Source of the DNA: Paraburkholderia caribensis
GTDB lineage: Bacteria; Pseudomonadota; Gammaproteobacteria; Burkholderiales; Burkholderiaceae
NCBI RefSeq assembly: GCF_002902945.1
Contig: NZ_CP026101.1
Span: 3,286,001 to 3,350,000, forward strand
Direction of reading: 5' to 3'
DNA length: 64,000 bases
Positions 16,366 to 25,021 of this stretch are shown one piece after another. Position numbers and translations under genes: made by a program. The notes under the pieces were generated by a model. The model ran no database searches and was not told the origin of the DNA. It worked only from the letters and a program-made list of their open reading frames with translations. Every line of letters starts with the position of its first letter. Positions within the stretch are counted from its first letter, which is position 1.

Positions 16366-17091
16366 TCAACCCGCGTCGGGACTGCTCGCCTGCCATTGCC
16401 GCACCACCGACTTCATATACGCGTCCGGGTCCTTCAACAGGTAGATGAGCGTCGCGTTGTGCGTCGCGGGCAACAGGCACAACGTGATCGAACTCACGTC
16501 GTTTTCCCAGATGTAGACAGGCAACTGGCCAGCCGTCGGCGAGCTGACCTGCGTCGCGGTGCGCGGCGCACCGTAGCGGTCCTCGAATGCGTCGCGCAGA
16601 TCGTCGGCTGTGATCTCGTCGATAACGAACGAAATCTCGTACAGCCGGAAACCGCTCTGCCCATCGACGCGCACGAAGCGCAGCACATGCTCGTCAGCAG
16701 GCGCGCCGTCGACGACGGCACGCGATACTTCCCAACCGTCCGCCACGCGATGCGCCCATTGGCACGCGATCGTCAGGCTCTGCGACGTCTTCAGCCGCAT
16801 ACCGAGCGAACCCGCGACGTTGTCCGTCTCGCACACGGGCACGCTGCCGAGCGGCGTCGCGCGCACCCGCGAGACAGCGCGAAACTCGTCGAGCGTGATG
16901 CCGAGCGGAATGCCGCGAAACGCGAACGGCTTGTCGGCGGCGCGCTTTTTCGCGCCGATCGCCGACATGCGCAGCGCGGCCGCCTGTTGCGGCGGCAACA
17001 TGTTCTGCGCGCTCGCCGCGAACGGCATCAGCGCACAGCACATGGCCACGGCGCATGCGGTCAGCGCGCGCCCGATCGAAGTGAGTTGCAT
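16366..17091 (-). CDS. predicted periplasmic protein, unknown function
   Basis: 241 residues with a Sec signal peptide (MQLTSIGRALTACAVAMCCA, cleavage near ASAQ, residue 29). The mature part has three Cys (PVCETD, IACQW, TLCLLP) and motifs reminiscent of small secreted proteins that start with an FAFRGIPLGITLDEFR segment. I know no function for it. It lies 55 bp upstream of the flgH-like gene and 31 bp downstream of a small lipoprotein gene, so the group is probably one transcript. Confidence 0.7.
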   Translation of the reverse strand: MQLTSIGRALTACAVAMCCALMPFAASAQNMLPPQQAAALRMSAIGAKKRAADKPFAFRGIPLGITLDEFRAVSRVRATPLGSVPVCETDNVAGSLGMRLKTSQSLTIACQWAHRVADGWEVSRAVVDGAPADEHVLRFVRVDGQSGFRLYEISFVIDEITADDLRDAFEDRYGAPRTATQVSSPTAGQLPVYIWENDVSSITLCLLPATHNATLIYLLKDPDAYMKSVVRQWQASSPDAG

Positions 17092-17121
17092 GGCTCGCCT
17101 CGCGTAACTGGTGGCAGCAGC

Positions 17122-17346
17122 TCAGTCGATGGCTGCGGCACAGGCGTCGAACGGCGTCGCGGCCACATGGCCGACGACGGGCAGTATCTTCAGCGTCGCC
17201 GAAGTCAGCCGGCACGGCAGCGCCGCGACGGCGCAACCGTCGAGCGGCAGCACCGCCGCGCCCACGGCCGACCACATCGCCAGACGCGTAGCAGCGCGTC
17301 TTACGTGCGTGTAAAAGCGTGATCTCGGCACGGCGAACTCCGGCAC
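17122..17346 (-). CDS. small lipoprotein resembling DUF6726
   Basis: About 74 residues from a GTG that lies one base beyond the stop of the upstream gene. The segment after PLDGC (lipobox) reads AVAALPCRLTSATLKILPVV and ends in an FDACAAAID-like tail, the pattern I associate with DUF6726 small lipoproteins. The alternative ATG at 17277 would leave almost no basic n-region. The function of that family is unknown to me. It is the second gene of the presumed four-gene flgH-like cluster. Confidence 0.6.
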   Translation of the reverse strand: MPEFAVPRSRFYTHVRRAATRLAMWSAVGAAVLPLDGCAVAALPCRLTSATLKILPVVGHVAATPFDACAAAID

Positions 17347-17347
17347 G

Positions 17348-17551
17348 TCAGGCCGTCGTGTTGACGTGATTGCCGACCATGCCGACGGGCGAGCCGGACG
17401 TTTGCGCCGCGCCCGCCTTGTCGCCCGTCTTGTCGCCCGTCGCCGTCGCGGCGGCCGTCGTGGACGCGCCGCGCGCCGACGGCTTTTCAGCGGCGGAGGG
17501 TCGGGCGATGCTTTGCAGTTGCGTGGTGAAATGGTTGTTCTGAACAGTCAT
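17348..17551 (-). CDS. small Ala/Thr-rich protein, unknown
   Basis: 66 or so residues from the ATG at 17551, which has a GAGG Shine-Dalgarno 7 bases upstream. The N-terminus is MTVQNNHFTTQLQSIARPSA and the tail is GMVGNHVNTTA; the middle is low-complexity Ala/Thr/Gly/Lys. It has no signal peptide or membrane segment. It is first in the cluster leading to the flgH-like gene. It could be an unrecognised small structural or secreted protein. Coding status rests on the start signal and tight spacing. Confidence 0.5.
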   Translation of the reverse strand: MTVQNNHFTTQLQSIARPSAAEKPSARGASTTAAATATGDKTGDKAGAAQTSGSPVGMVGNHVNTTA

Positions 17552-17958
17552 GGCAAACCTCGTGAAGTGCGAGAGTCTTCGGGATCGCCGTGCGCCCGTT
17601 CGCGAAAGCATCGCTGAGTCCGGCGCACACGGCAGCGTGTGGCATAGCGAATGATCCCGTCTGCCTCGTTGTCACGATGGCTCAAGCAACGCACGTATTT
17701 CCGAGGTGCTTACGACCGCTTGCGAATGCACGCGAAATCTTTCCAATCGCGCAACATGCAGGGTCTTTGCTCAACATCCGCAATGCGTACGTAAGCGAAA
17801 TATTGCGGACTGCAACGCGCCCGGCGGACCGCTGCGCCCCGCCCTGCAAGACAGGCTCGATAAGCCGTGCGCCGCACGCGCGCTCGCCGAGAGTTTGAGT
17901 AAGTGTTGGTAAGGAAAGCTTCAACCGCCGACAAGCCCTGCCGGACTAGAATTTCGGT
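17552..17958. other. 407-bp divergent intergenic region
   Basis: It separates the flgH-like cluster (minus) from the response regulator at 17959 (plus), so both promoters should be here. I see no strong sigma-70 hexamer pair, RNA gene or repeat. Reading frames in it lack start signals. Confidence 0.5.
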
Positions 17959-18696
17959 ATGAATCCACAGGTCCTCATCGTCGACGACGATCCCGTCGTG
18001 CGCGATCTGCTTTGCCGCTTCCTGCAATCGAATGGCTACGATGCATCCGTGCTGCACGACGGCACGCATCTGCAACGGCGTCTCGAACGGGAGCGGCCTT
18101 CCGTCGTCGTGCTCGACATCATGATGCCGAACACCGACGGCCTGCGCGCGCTCACCGCGTTGCGCGCCGCCGGCGACGACATTCCCGTGATCTTCGTGAC
18201 GGCGCGCGGCACGGTGGCCGATCGCATCATCGGGCTGTCGCTGGGCGCCGACGACTATCTGACGAAGCCTTTCGATCCGCGCGAACTGCTCGCACGCATC
18301 CAGACCGTGTTGCGCCGTCGCGGCCCGGCGACGACGAGCGCGCCGGAAGCACGCAAGCGTTATCGCTTCGGCCCATTCGAACTCGATTTCGCGACCCGCA
18401 CGCTGTCGCGCGATGACACGCGCGTGACGCTGCGCGACAGCGAATTCGCGCTGCTGAAAATCTTCGTCAACAATCCGTACAAGGTGCTGTCGCGCGTGCT
18501 GATTCACGATCTCGTGCATCGCGACGACCTGCCGTTCCGCGATCGCAGTCTGGATGTGCCCATCTGGCGTCTGCGCCGCGTAATCGAAAACGATCCGTCG
18601 AATCCGTGCTACGTGCAGACGGTGCGCGGCAAGGGCTATGTGTTCGTCCCCGACGCGGACCCCAACGGCGCGCCCTTCGCCGCCGATCCCGCGTGA
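17959..18696 (+). CDS. OmpR-family response regulator paired with a kinase
   Basis: 245 residues: receiver domain (LIVDDDPVVRD, phosphoacceptor in VVLDIMMPNTDG, FVTAR, ADDYLTKPFDP) and an OmpR winged helix (RYRFGPFELDFATR to YVQTVRGKGYVFVPDAD). The histidine kinase gene follows after 7 bp. It is clearly paralogous to the regulator at 14778 along its whole length, including the PVVRD and SLDV.IWRLRR stretches. The target genes are unknown; the divergent flgH-like cluster is the nearest candidate. Confidence 0.93.
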   Translation: MNPQVLIVDDDPVVRDLLCRFLQSNGYDASVLHDGTHLQRRLERERPSVVVLDIMMPNTDGLRALTALRAAGDDIPVIFVTARGTVADRIIGLSLGADDYLTKPFDPRELLARIQTVLRRRGPATTSAPEARKRYRFGPFELDFATRTLSRDDTRVTLRDSEFALLKIFVNNPYKVLSRVLIHDLVHRDDLPFRDRSLDVPIWRLRRVIENDPSNPCYVQTVRGKGYVFVPDADPNGAPFAADPA

Positions 18697-18703
18697 TGCT
18701 CGC

Positions 18704-20017
18704 GTGACCCGCATCAGGAATCCGCTGAATACGCTGTTCGGCAGGATGGCGCTGTTGTCGTCGGCGGTGCTGTTTGCAATTCAGGCTGGCTGGTTCGTGC
18801 TGGTCGTGATGCAGCCGCCGCATCACGAGGTGGACGGCTACGCGCGCGGCATTCTGCTCGCGTTGCAGGCGGCGAACGGCGAGCCCGTCAATGGCGCCGA
18901 CGTCGCGCCTGCGCTGCGCGTGCATCTCGTGCCGACCTGGAACATGCCGGCCACCGTCCATCTTGAGCCGCCCACGCGCAGGCCGTTCGTCGAACTCACG
19001 CGTCATTTGCGCGCGAGCCTGCCCGTCGGCACCGAGATCGCCGTGGACGACACGCATATGCCGCGTCTGTGGGTGCGCTTTCCGCGCAAGTCGATGTGGG
19101 TCGTGATACCCGTCGACGTGCCGCCGCGCCCGCGCTTCGTGATCGAATCCATTTCGATGCTGCTTGCCGCGCTGCTGCTGTCGCTGCTCGCCGTCTGGCA
19201 AATGCAGCGGCCGCTCACGCGCGTCGCGCATGCGGCACGCGCGTTCGGCGCGGGCAGCCGGCCCGAGCCCGTCTCCGAACAGGGCCCGCGCGAACTACGC
19301 GATCTGATCGGCTCGTTCAACGACATGATGCGGCGCCTGAACGAAGCGGGCGACGATCAGGCGGTGATGCTCGCGGGCGTCGCGCACGATCTGAAAGCGC
19401 CGCTCACGCGTCTGAAGCTTCGCGCCAGCGTGCTCGCCGACGAGAACGAACGCGCGGGACTGATCCGCGACGTCGATTCGCTGACGAATATCGTGCAGCA
19501 GTTCCTGGAATTCGCGGGGCAGTCGGCGGAATCGGGACCGATGACGGAAGTGGACGCTTTCCTGCGCGAGCAGTTTTCTTCCACAGACGGCAATGAAGGC
19601 GATGAAGCGGACTCTGGCGACGAGGCCGAAGCACCGCTTTTCAGGCTCGATCTGCAGGCCGGTTCGCGCTTCACGCTGCCGCGCACGCTGCTCGACCGGC
19701 TCGTCACCAATCTCGTCGACAACGCGTTCGAACACGGCGCGCCGCCCGTCGAAATCGCGACGTCGCGCGACGAACAGCAATGGCTCATCGACGTCCGCGA
19801 TCACGGGCCGGGCATTCCTGAAGACCGCATCGCTGCCGCGATGAAGCCGTTCGTGCGGCTGGATGCGGCGCGCGGCGGCGAAGGACATTGCGGGTTGGGC
19901 CTCGCGATCGTCGTGCGCCTTGCGCATCATCGCGGCGGCAAGTGCACGGTGGAGAATCACCCGGAAGGCGGACTGCATGTGCGCGTCGCGCTGCCTGTCG
20001 CCATGCCGGAAGCGTGA
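18704..20017 (+). CDS. EnvZ-like sensor histidine kinase
   Basis: 437 residues from a GTG 7 bp after the regulator stop. TM1 spans residues 15-36, a periplasmic sensor of about 110 residues follows, TM2 spans 146-165, then a HAMP domain. His228 sits in VAHDLKAPLTRLKL. The N box is NLVDNAFEHG, G1 is DHGPGIPED and G2 is GHCGLGLAIV. An ATG at 18746 would cut away the start of TM1. With the adjacent regulator it forms a complete two-component system. The signal is unknown. A terminator follows at 20175. Confidence 0.92.
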   Translation: MTRIRNPLNTLFGRMALLSSAVLFAIQAGWFVLVVMQPPHHEVDGYARGILLALQAANGEPVNGADVAPALRVHLVPTWNMPATVHLEPPTRRPFVELTRHLRASLPVGTEIAVDDTHMPRLWVRFPRKSMWVVIPVDVPPRPRFVIESISMLLAALLLSLLAVWQMQRPLTRVAHAARAFGAGSRPEPVSEQGPRELRDLIGSFNDMMRRLNEAGDDQAVMLAGVAHDLKAPLTRLKLRASVLADENERAGLIRDVDSLTNIVQQFLEFAGQSAESGPMTEVDAFLREQFSSTDGNEGDEADSGDEAEAPLFRLDLQAGSRFTLPRTLLDRLVTNLVDNAFEHGAPPVEIATSRDEQQWLIDVRDHGPGIPEDRIAAAMKPFVRLDAARGGEGHCGLGLAIVVRLAHHRGGKCTVENHPEGGLHVRVALPVAMPEA

Positions 20018-20174
20018 GGCGATTGCGGGCCATGAATAGCGGCTGGCGCACGCTGGACACGTTACGCACATTACGCGCGCGCCGTTTGCGCTTACCTTGC
20101 CTTACGGTCGCGCCATTTCACCGCGCTACGGGCCTATAGTGCACTCCGGCGTCCTCGGCGCCTCCCTGTTCGGT

Positions 20175-20208
20175 CCGTCCCGCTGCCACCTGGGACGGGC
20201 CGTTTTTT
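20175..20208 (+). terminator. rho-independent terminator after the kinase gene
   Basis: A 7-bp stem CCGTCCC/GGGACGG (20175-20181 and 20192-20198) is followed by GCCG and a run of six T. Confidence 0.8.
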
Positions 20209-20226
20209 CTTTGTGCGACGGAAAAA

Positions 20227-21186
20227 TCAGAGAACGAGGCGCTCGCGCAAGGTATCGACGGTCGATTGCGTGAGGCCGAGCCCGCGCGTGAGATAGCCCG
20301 ACATCGTGCCGTAGCTGGATTGCACCTGGTCGAAGGAGGCCTGCAAAAAGCTGCTCTGCACGCTAGCGAGCGGCTTTTCCGCACTCGCGGCCAGATCGCC
20401 GCTCTGCTGGCGGCGTGCTTCGACGCGCGCCGAAATCGCATTCGCCATATACGTGTTCGACAGCAGATAGTCCTGCATGATGATGTCGAACGGCACGTTG
20501 GCGATGCTCAGCAGGAGCGCCGCGGCCCAACCCGCGCGATCCTTGCCCGCGCTCGAATGAATCAGCTGTGGACCGGCCGTGCTGGCGAGTTGCGAAAGCA
20601 GCGAGCCGAATGCCGCGCGCTGCACGGCATCCGTCACGTAGAGCCGCTGTGCGCGCTCCATCGACGACACCGCGCTCGCCTCGTTATCCAGCATGGGTGT
20701 GATGACGTCCTCGCGTCCGGTGACGTTGATCTTCACGTACGCCGCGTTGGCGGGCAGCGCGTCGGATGCGCGCTCGATCTCGCCGGGCGTACGCAGATCG
20801 CAGACAGCCGCGATGCCGAGCGAATCGAGCACGGCTGCATCGGCGGCGCTTTGCGTCAGCGCATTCGAGCGGTAGAACGCGTTGCGGCGCACCACGCGGC
20901 CGTCGACGGTCGGATAGCCGGCCGCCGTCCCGCCCACATCACGAAAGTTTTCCAGCGACGCGAGACGCGGCGTCGGCGCCTGATCCGAGCCCGCGTTGTT
21001 GCCGCCGCACGCCGTCAGCAGCGTGCTGCCCATACCGGAGAGCAGCAGCGCACCCGCCGTGCTTTTCAGGAAGCGGCGGCGCGACGCGCGTTGCGCTCGC
21101 GCGTGCGAAGGCGCCGGCACAGTCGGCAAGGCGTAGAGATCGTGCGCAGCGGCGAGCGAAATGTCCGCTTTCGCAGAGGAAGTCAT
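20227..21186 (-). CDS. Tat-exported lipoprotein of the tyrosine-phosphatase family with Ser in place of the catalytic Cys
   Basis: 319 residues from the ATG at 21186. After a long n-region comes the twin-arginine motif SRRRFLKSTAG, then a lipobox (TLLTACGG). The body is a bacterial tyrosine/serine phosphatase fold (FRDVGG near residue 93, then CDLRTPGEIERAS). The P-loop, normally HCxAGKDRTG, reads HSSAGKDRAGW; the DNA (CAT TCG AGC) confirms Ser for Cys. Without Cys the phosphocysteine intermediate cannot form, so this is probably a substrate-binding pseudophosphatase. The rest of the loop, with its Arg, is intact. No operon partner is evident. Confidence 0.85.
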   Translation of the reverse strand: MTSSAKADISLAAAHDLYALPTVPAPSHARAQRASRRRFLKSTAGALLLSGMGSTLLTACGGNNAGSDQAPTPRLASLENFRDVGGTAAGYPTVDGRVVRRNAFYRSNALTQSAADAAVLDSLGIAAVCDLRTPGEIERASDALPANAAYVKINVTGREDVITPMLDNEASAVSSMERAQRLYVTDAVQRAAFGSLLSQLASTAGPQLIHSSAGKDRAGWAAALLLSIANVPFDIIMQDYLLSNTYMANAISARVEARRQQSGDLAASAEKPLASVQSSFLQASFDQVQSSYGTMSGYLTRGLGLTQSTVDTLRERLVL

Positions 21187-21546
21187 CGTTGTGTCTACAA
21201 GGTGCGGCGCGAGTGCCACGCGCGGATGCGAAAGACGCACGCGGGTCACGTGCAGGTTTGACGAACCGATCGACAGTGTAATTAACCGCATGGGCCGATC
21301 ACTTACGGCGTCGACGTGCAGTGTAATGGACGAAAACAGCTCAAGGGTTACACAGTAGCAATCAGTAAGGAATCGCAATGTAAGCGCATGCGCCGCCATT
21401 CCCGCCACGTGAAATGTCGGCGCGCTATTTTTGCCGCGCATTGGCCGCAATCGAGGCGGACCGTAGAATACAAGCCACCTGCGGCACGCCGGACGAACAT
21501 CAGAATCACAACAGCAACCCACGTACACGGGATCACAGGAGAGGGG
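21187..21546. other. 360-bp divergent intergenic region with repeated CAGTGTAAT
   Basis: It lies between the pseudophosphatase gene (minus) and the MFS gene (plus). CAGTGTAAT occurs at 21274-21282 and 21319-21327, and a near-inverse TTACACAG begins about 21348. These could be operator sites. No RNA gene or ORF with a proper start is seen. Confidence 0.4.
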
Positions 21547-22818
21547 ATGGCGTCATTTCAGTGGTTTACCGAGTTGTCGACGCGCGAAAGGCGCACGCTC
21601 TACGCAGGGTTCGGCGGCTATGCCGTCGACGCGTTCGACTTCATGATCTACTCGTTCCTGATCCCGACGCTGATCGCGACGTGGGGCATGTCGAAAAGCG
21701 AAGCGGGGATGATCGCGACGAGTTCGCTGATCTCGTCGGCGATAGGCGGCTGGCTCGCGGGCATACTCGCCGACCGCTACGGGCGCATCCGCGTGCTGCA
21801 ATGGACGATCGCGACCTTCGCCCTGTTCACCTGCCTGTCGGGCTTCACGCACAACTTCTGGCAACTGCTGACGACGCGCACGCTGCAAGGCATCGGCTTC
21901 GGCGGCGAGTGGTCGGTGGTGACGATCATGATGGCGGAGACGATACGCTCGCCGCAGCATCGCGCGAAAGCCGTCGGCACCGTGCAGAGCAGCTGGTCGT
22001 TCGGCTGGGGCGCGGCGGCGATTCTCTACTGGGCGTTCTTTGCGTTGCTGCCCGAGGAATACGCGTGGCGCGCATGCTTCTGGATCGGCATCGTGCCCGC
22101 GCTGTGGATCATCTATATCCGCCGCAACGTCAGCGATCCCGACATCTATCTCGCCACACGCCGCGCGCGCGACAACGGCTTCGACACCTCGCATTTCCTG
22201 CAGATTTTCTCCGCCGCGCACCTGAAGACGACGATCCTCGGCAGCGCGCTATGCAGCGGCATGCTGGGCGGCTACTACGCGATCACGACCTGGCTGCCCA
22301 CTTATCTGAAGACGGTGCGCCATCTGTCCGTGTTCAACACCAGCGGCTATCTGGTCGTGCTGATCGTCGGTTCGTTCATTGGGTATATCGTCGGCGCGAT
22401 TCTCTCCGACCGGATCGGACGGCGCGCGTCGTTCGTGCTGTTCGCGATCGGCTCGTTCGTGCTCGGCATGATCTACACGATGCTCCCCATCACCGATGGC
22501 GCGATGCTGTTGCTCGGTTTTCCGCTCGGCATCGTCGTGCAGGGAATATTCGCGGGCGTTGGTGCGTATCTATCTGAGCTGTATCCCAATGCGATCCGCG
22601 GCTCGGGACAAGGTTTCTGCTATAACCTCGGGCGCGGTGTCGGCTCGTTCTTTCCGATTCTGGTCGGCACGCTGTCGCAGACGATGACGCTCGTGAAGGC
22701 GATCGGCATCGTCGCGGGCTCGGGCTATCTGCTGGTCGTCGTCGCGGCGCTGGCGCTGCCCGAAACGAAGGGCAAATCGCTTGCGGCCGAAAGCGCGGAA
22801 TCGGCGGAACACGTGTAA
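21547..22818 (+). CDS. MFS transporter (sialate/aromatic-acid type sugar or acid:H+ symporter)
   Basis: 423 residues with about 12 membrane segments. The signature loop LADRYGRIRVLQW between TM2 and TM3 and LSDRIGRRASFVLF in the second half are classical MFS motifs. The N-terminal GFGGYAVDAFDFMIYSFLIP resembles NanT and AAHS carriers. The ATG at 21547 is preceded by AGGAGAGGGG, a strong site; earlier in-frame codons are not supported. A D-amino-acid dehydrogenase gene follows after 8 bp, suggesting uptake of its substrate, though this is inference. Confidence 0.88.
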   Translation: MASFQWFTELSTRERRTLYAGFGGYAVDAFDFMIYSFLIPTLIATWGMSKSEAGMIATSSLISSAIGGWLAGILADRYGRIRVLQWTIATFALFTCLSGFTHNFWQLLTTRTLQGIGFGGEWSVVTIMMAETIRSPQHRAKAVGTVQSSWSFGWGAAAILYWAFFALLPEEYAWRACFWIGIVPALWIIYIRRNVSDPDIYLATRRARDNGFDTSHFLQIFSAAHLKTTILGSALCSGMLGGYYAITTWLPTYLKTVRHLSVFNTSGYLVVLIVGSFIGYIVGAILSDRIGRRASFVLFAIGSFVLGMIYTMLPITDGAMLLLGFPLGIVVQGIFAGVGAYLSELYPNAIRGSGQGFCYNLGRGVGSFFPILVGTLSQTMTLVKAIGIVAGSGYLLVVVAALALPETKGKSLAAESAESAEHV

Positions 22819-22826
22819 TACCATCC

Positions 22827-24095
22827 ATGCGAACGATCGTTCTCGGCGGCGGCATCATCGGTGTCGCCACCGCTTTCTACCTGCGCGAGCGCGGCTGCGA
22901 CGTCACCGTGATCGAGCGTGAATCCGACGTCGCGCTGGCGACGAGCTTCGGCAACGCGGGCGTGATCGCGCCCGGCTACGTGACGCCCTGGGCCGCGCCC
23001 GGCATGCCGTTCAAGATCCTGAAGTATCTGTTCAAGCCCGCCTCGCCGCTGATCTTCCGGCCGACGTTCGATCTCGCGCAATGGCGCTGGATCGCGCGAT
23101 GGCTGCGCGAATGCGACCTTGCGCGCTTTCGCGTCAACAAGCAGCGGATGCAGCGTATCGCGTACTACAGCCGCGAATGCCTGCGCGAGTTTCGCGGGCA
23201 TCATCCGTTCGAATACGGACGCAGCCAGGGCTATCTGCAACTTTTTCGCACGGCGTTCGACGTCGAACTCGCACAACCCGCGCTCGCCGTGCTGCGCGAC
23301 GCAGGCATCAGCCATCGCGAAGTGAGCGCGGCCGAATGCGCCGAGATCGAGCCGGGACTGCGCTGGGCGCGTCAGGCGCCGTTGAGCGGCCTCTATCTGC
23401 CCGACGACGAAGCGGGCGACTGCGCGCGCTTCACGCGGGAATTGCGCGCGATCTGCGAGGCGCATGGTGTGCGCTTTCGTTTCGATACGCGCGTGACGGC
23501 ACTCGACGTGCGTGGCCGCTCGGTGCATGGCGTGCATGTCGAGAGCGCGGCGGGCAGCGAGACGCTGGTGGCGAACGCCGTCGTCGTGGCGGCGGGCGTC
23601 GATAGCGCGGATCTGCTTGCGCCGCTTGGCGTGAAAGTGCCGCTATATCCCGTGAAGGGGTACTCGGCGACGCTGCAGATCGTCGACGATGAAAAGTCGC
23701 CGCGCGCCGCATTGATGGACGAATCGTTGAAGACGGCGATCACGCGTTTCGGGCCGAATCTGCGCGTCGCGGGTACGGCGGAGCTCGGCAACCGGCAGAC
23801 GACCTTGCGTGAGCAGGCGCTGCAGACGCTGATGAAAGTGCTCGATGACTGGTTCCCGCATGCGACGGCGCCCTCTTCCGCGCAGTTCTGGGTTGGACGC
23901 CGTCCGATGACGCCCGACGGTGCGCCGTTGCTCGGGCCGTCCGGCATTGACGGGTTGTGGATCAATCTTGGACATGGCTCGACAGGCTGGGCGATGTCGC
24001 TGGGATCGGGGCGGGTGGTCGCGGATCTGATTACGCAGCGCGAGCCGGAGATCGATCTGGATGGGTTGACGTTGGGGCGGTATCGCGGTTCCTGA
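22827..24095 (+). CDS. D-amino-acid dehydrogenase (DadA-like)
   Basis: 422 residues. An FAD-binding motif VLGGGIIGVATAFYLRERG opens the protein, followed by SFGNAGVIAPGYVTPWAAPG, which is characteristic of DadA, and the C-terminal GLWINLGHGSTGWAMSLGSG. Family members oxidise D-amino acids to keto acids at the membrane, passing electrons to quinone. It may be one of several paralogues in the genome, so I give no symbol. The gene is 8 bp after the MFS transporter and they are surely co-transcribed. Confidence 0.88.
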   Translation: MRTIVLGGGIIGVATAFYLRERGCDVTVIERESDVALATSFGNAGVIAPGYVTPWAAPGMPFKILKYLFKPASPLIFRPTFDLAQWRWIARWLRECDLARFRVNKQRMQRIAYYSRECLREFRGHHPFEYGRSQGYLQLFRTAFDVELAQPALAVLRDAGISHREVSAAECAEIEPGLRWARQAPLSGLYLPDDEAGDCARFTRELRAICEAHGVRFRFDTRVTALDVRGRSVHGVHVESAAGSETLVANAVVVAAGVDSADLLAPLGVKVPLYPVKGYSATLQIVDDEKSPRAALMDESLKTAITRFGPNLRVAGTAELGNRQTTLREQALQTLMKVLDDWFPHATAPSSAQFWVGRRPMTPDGAPLLGPSGIDGLWINLGHGSTGWAMSLGSGRVVADLITQREPEIDLDGLTLGRYRGS

Positions 24096-24133
24096 TGCTT
24101 GTTCGATGTTTTGCGTCTGGTTTGCGTTGAGCG

Positions 24134-24751
24134 TCATCCGTAGACGACAGGCACGCTTGCCAGCGATCGATACCGAGCCCCGGTGCGAGCCAGCGTGCTC
24201 GAATAGAGCGTCAACGAGTCGAAGCACGCGATGAGTTCGTGTTGCAGGTCCATTGCGGGGCCGACTGCCGCCGCGTCCTGGCGGTAGCGCGCGAGCGTGA
24301 CGTGCGGGCGGAATGTGCGGGCATCGACGGGCAGGCCAAGCGCGATCATCGACGAGCGCACACGCCAGTCCAGCGCGACGAATTCATCGGACATGGCCAG
24401 TGTTGCGACTGTCAGGCGCGGGTGCGAGGCGCGGGGCCAATGTTCGATTTTTGTTATTGGCGTGCGCTTGAGTGACACTGTCTCGTGCGTTAGTGATTCG
24501 ATCAGCGGTGCGGCTTTTTCTTGTGGCAGTACGCCGATGAACGTTACGGTCAGGTGCAATTGTTCGTAGGGGACGCGTCGCGCAGTCGTGGGGATGTCGA
24601 TGGACGATAGCGCGTCGCGGGTCGCTGTGTCGGGGACTAGCGCTATGAAGCAACGCTGGTAGTCGTGAGGATTGGTTGTTGCTTCGAGGTTGGGGTCTGA
24701 GGCAGACCCGGCGCTTTCTTTTTGGTCTGGGTGCGGATCGGTGCGTTGCAT
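24134..24751 (-). CDS. thpR: RNA 2',3'-cyclic phosphodiesterase / 2'-5' RNA ligase family
   Basis: 205 residues with the two HxTx motifs of the 2H phosphoesterase fold: HLTVTFIG near residue 66 and HVTLAR near residue 150. CFIALVPD opens the domain as in ThpR. The ATG at 24751 is chosen because AGGAG lies 9 bases upstream; the ATG at 24784 has none. It converges with the D-amino-acid dehydrogenase gene, leaving 38 bp between them. The N-terminal 25 residues are polar and variable. Confidence 0.88.
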   Translation of the reverse strand: MQRTDPHPDQKESAGSASDPNLEATTNPHDYQRCFIALVPDTATRDALSSIDIPTTARRVPYEQLHLTVTFIGVLPQEKAAPLIESLTHETVSLKRTPITKIEHWPRASHPRLTVATLAMSDEFVALDWRVRSSMIALGLPVDARTFRPHVTLARYRQDAAAVGPAMDLQHELIACFDSLTLYSSTLARTGARYRSLASVPVVYG

Positions 24752-24883
24752 TGGGTGGCTCCTGGCGTGTTCCCGCTCAATCACACTTTATGCCTGTTCG
24801 ATCGTGGTGTGGTTTGGTTTTCGGTTTTCGGTTTTCGGTGGCGCCTTCGCGGCGCCGGGCGGTTTGGTTGTTGTGGCTTTTTC

Positions 24884-24983
24884 GCTGGCGTCCGCGATGC
24901 GTTAGCTCGCTTCACGCGTCGCCGTTTGGTGGTTTGGCCTTTGCGCTGGCATCCGCGAATTGTTAGCTCGCTTCACGCGTCGC
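24884..24983 (-). repeat. tandem 40-bp satellite units beside copy B
   Basis: Two units (24884-24922 and 24945-24983) with the core CCGCGA..GTTAGCTCGCTTCACGC are the inverse of the units beside copy A. The stretch 24752-24883 upstream is G/T-rich (repeated GGTTTTC) with no gene. Confidence 0.75.
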
Positions 24984-25021
24984 CCCTGTGCGGGGCGACA
25001 CCTACTTTTCTTTGCCGCCGC

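Noticed and set aside
15457..17322. 621-codon plus-strand frame across the FlgH-like cluster
   Set aside because: Arg/His-rich shadow with no motif. The minus strand has signal peptides, a FlgH domain and good spacing.
17682..17924. 80-codon minus-strand frame upstream of the regulator
   Set aside because: No Shine-Dalgarno and no similarity to anything I know; would run into a divergent promoter region.
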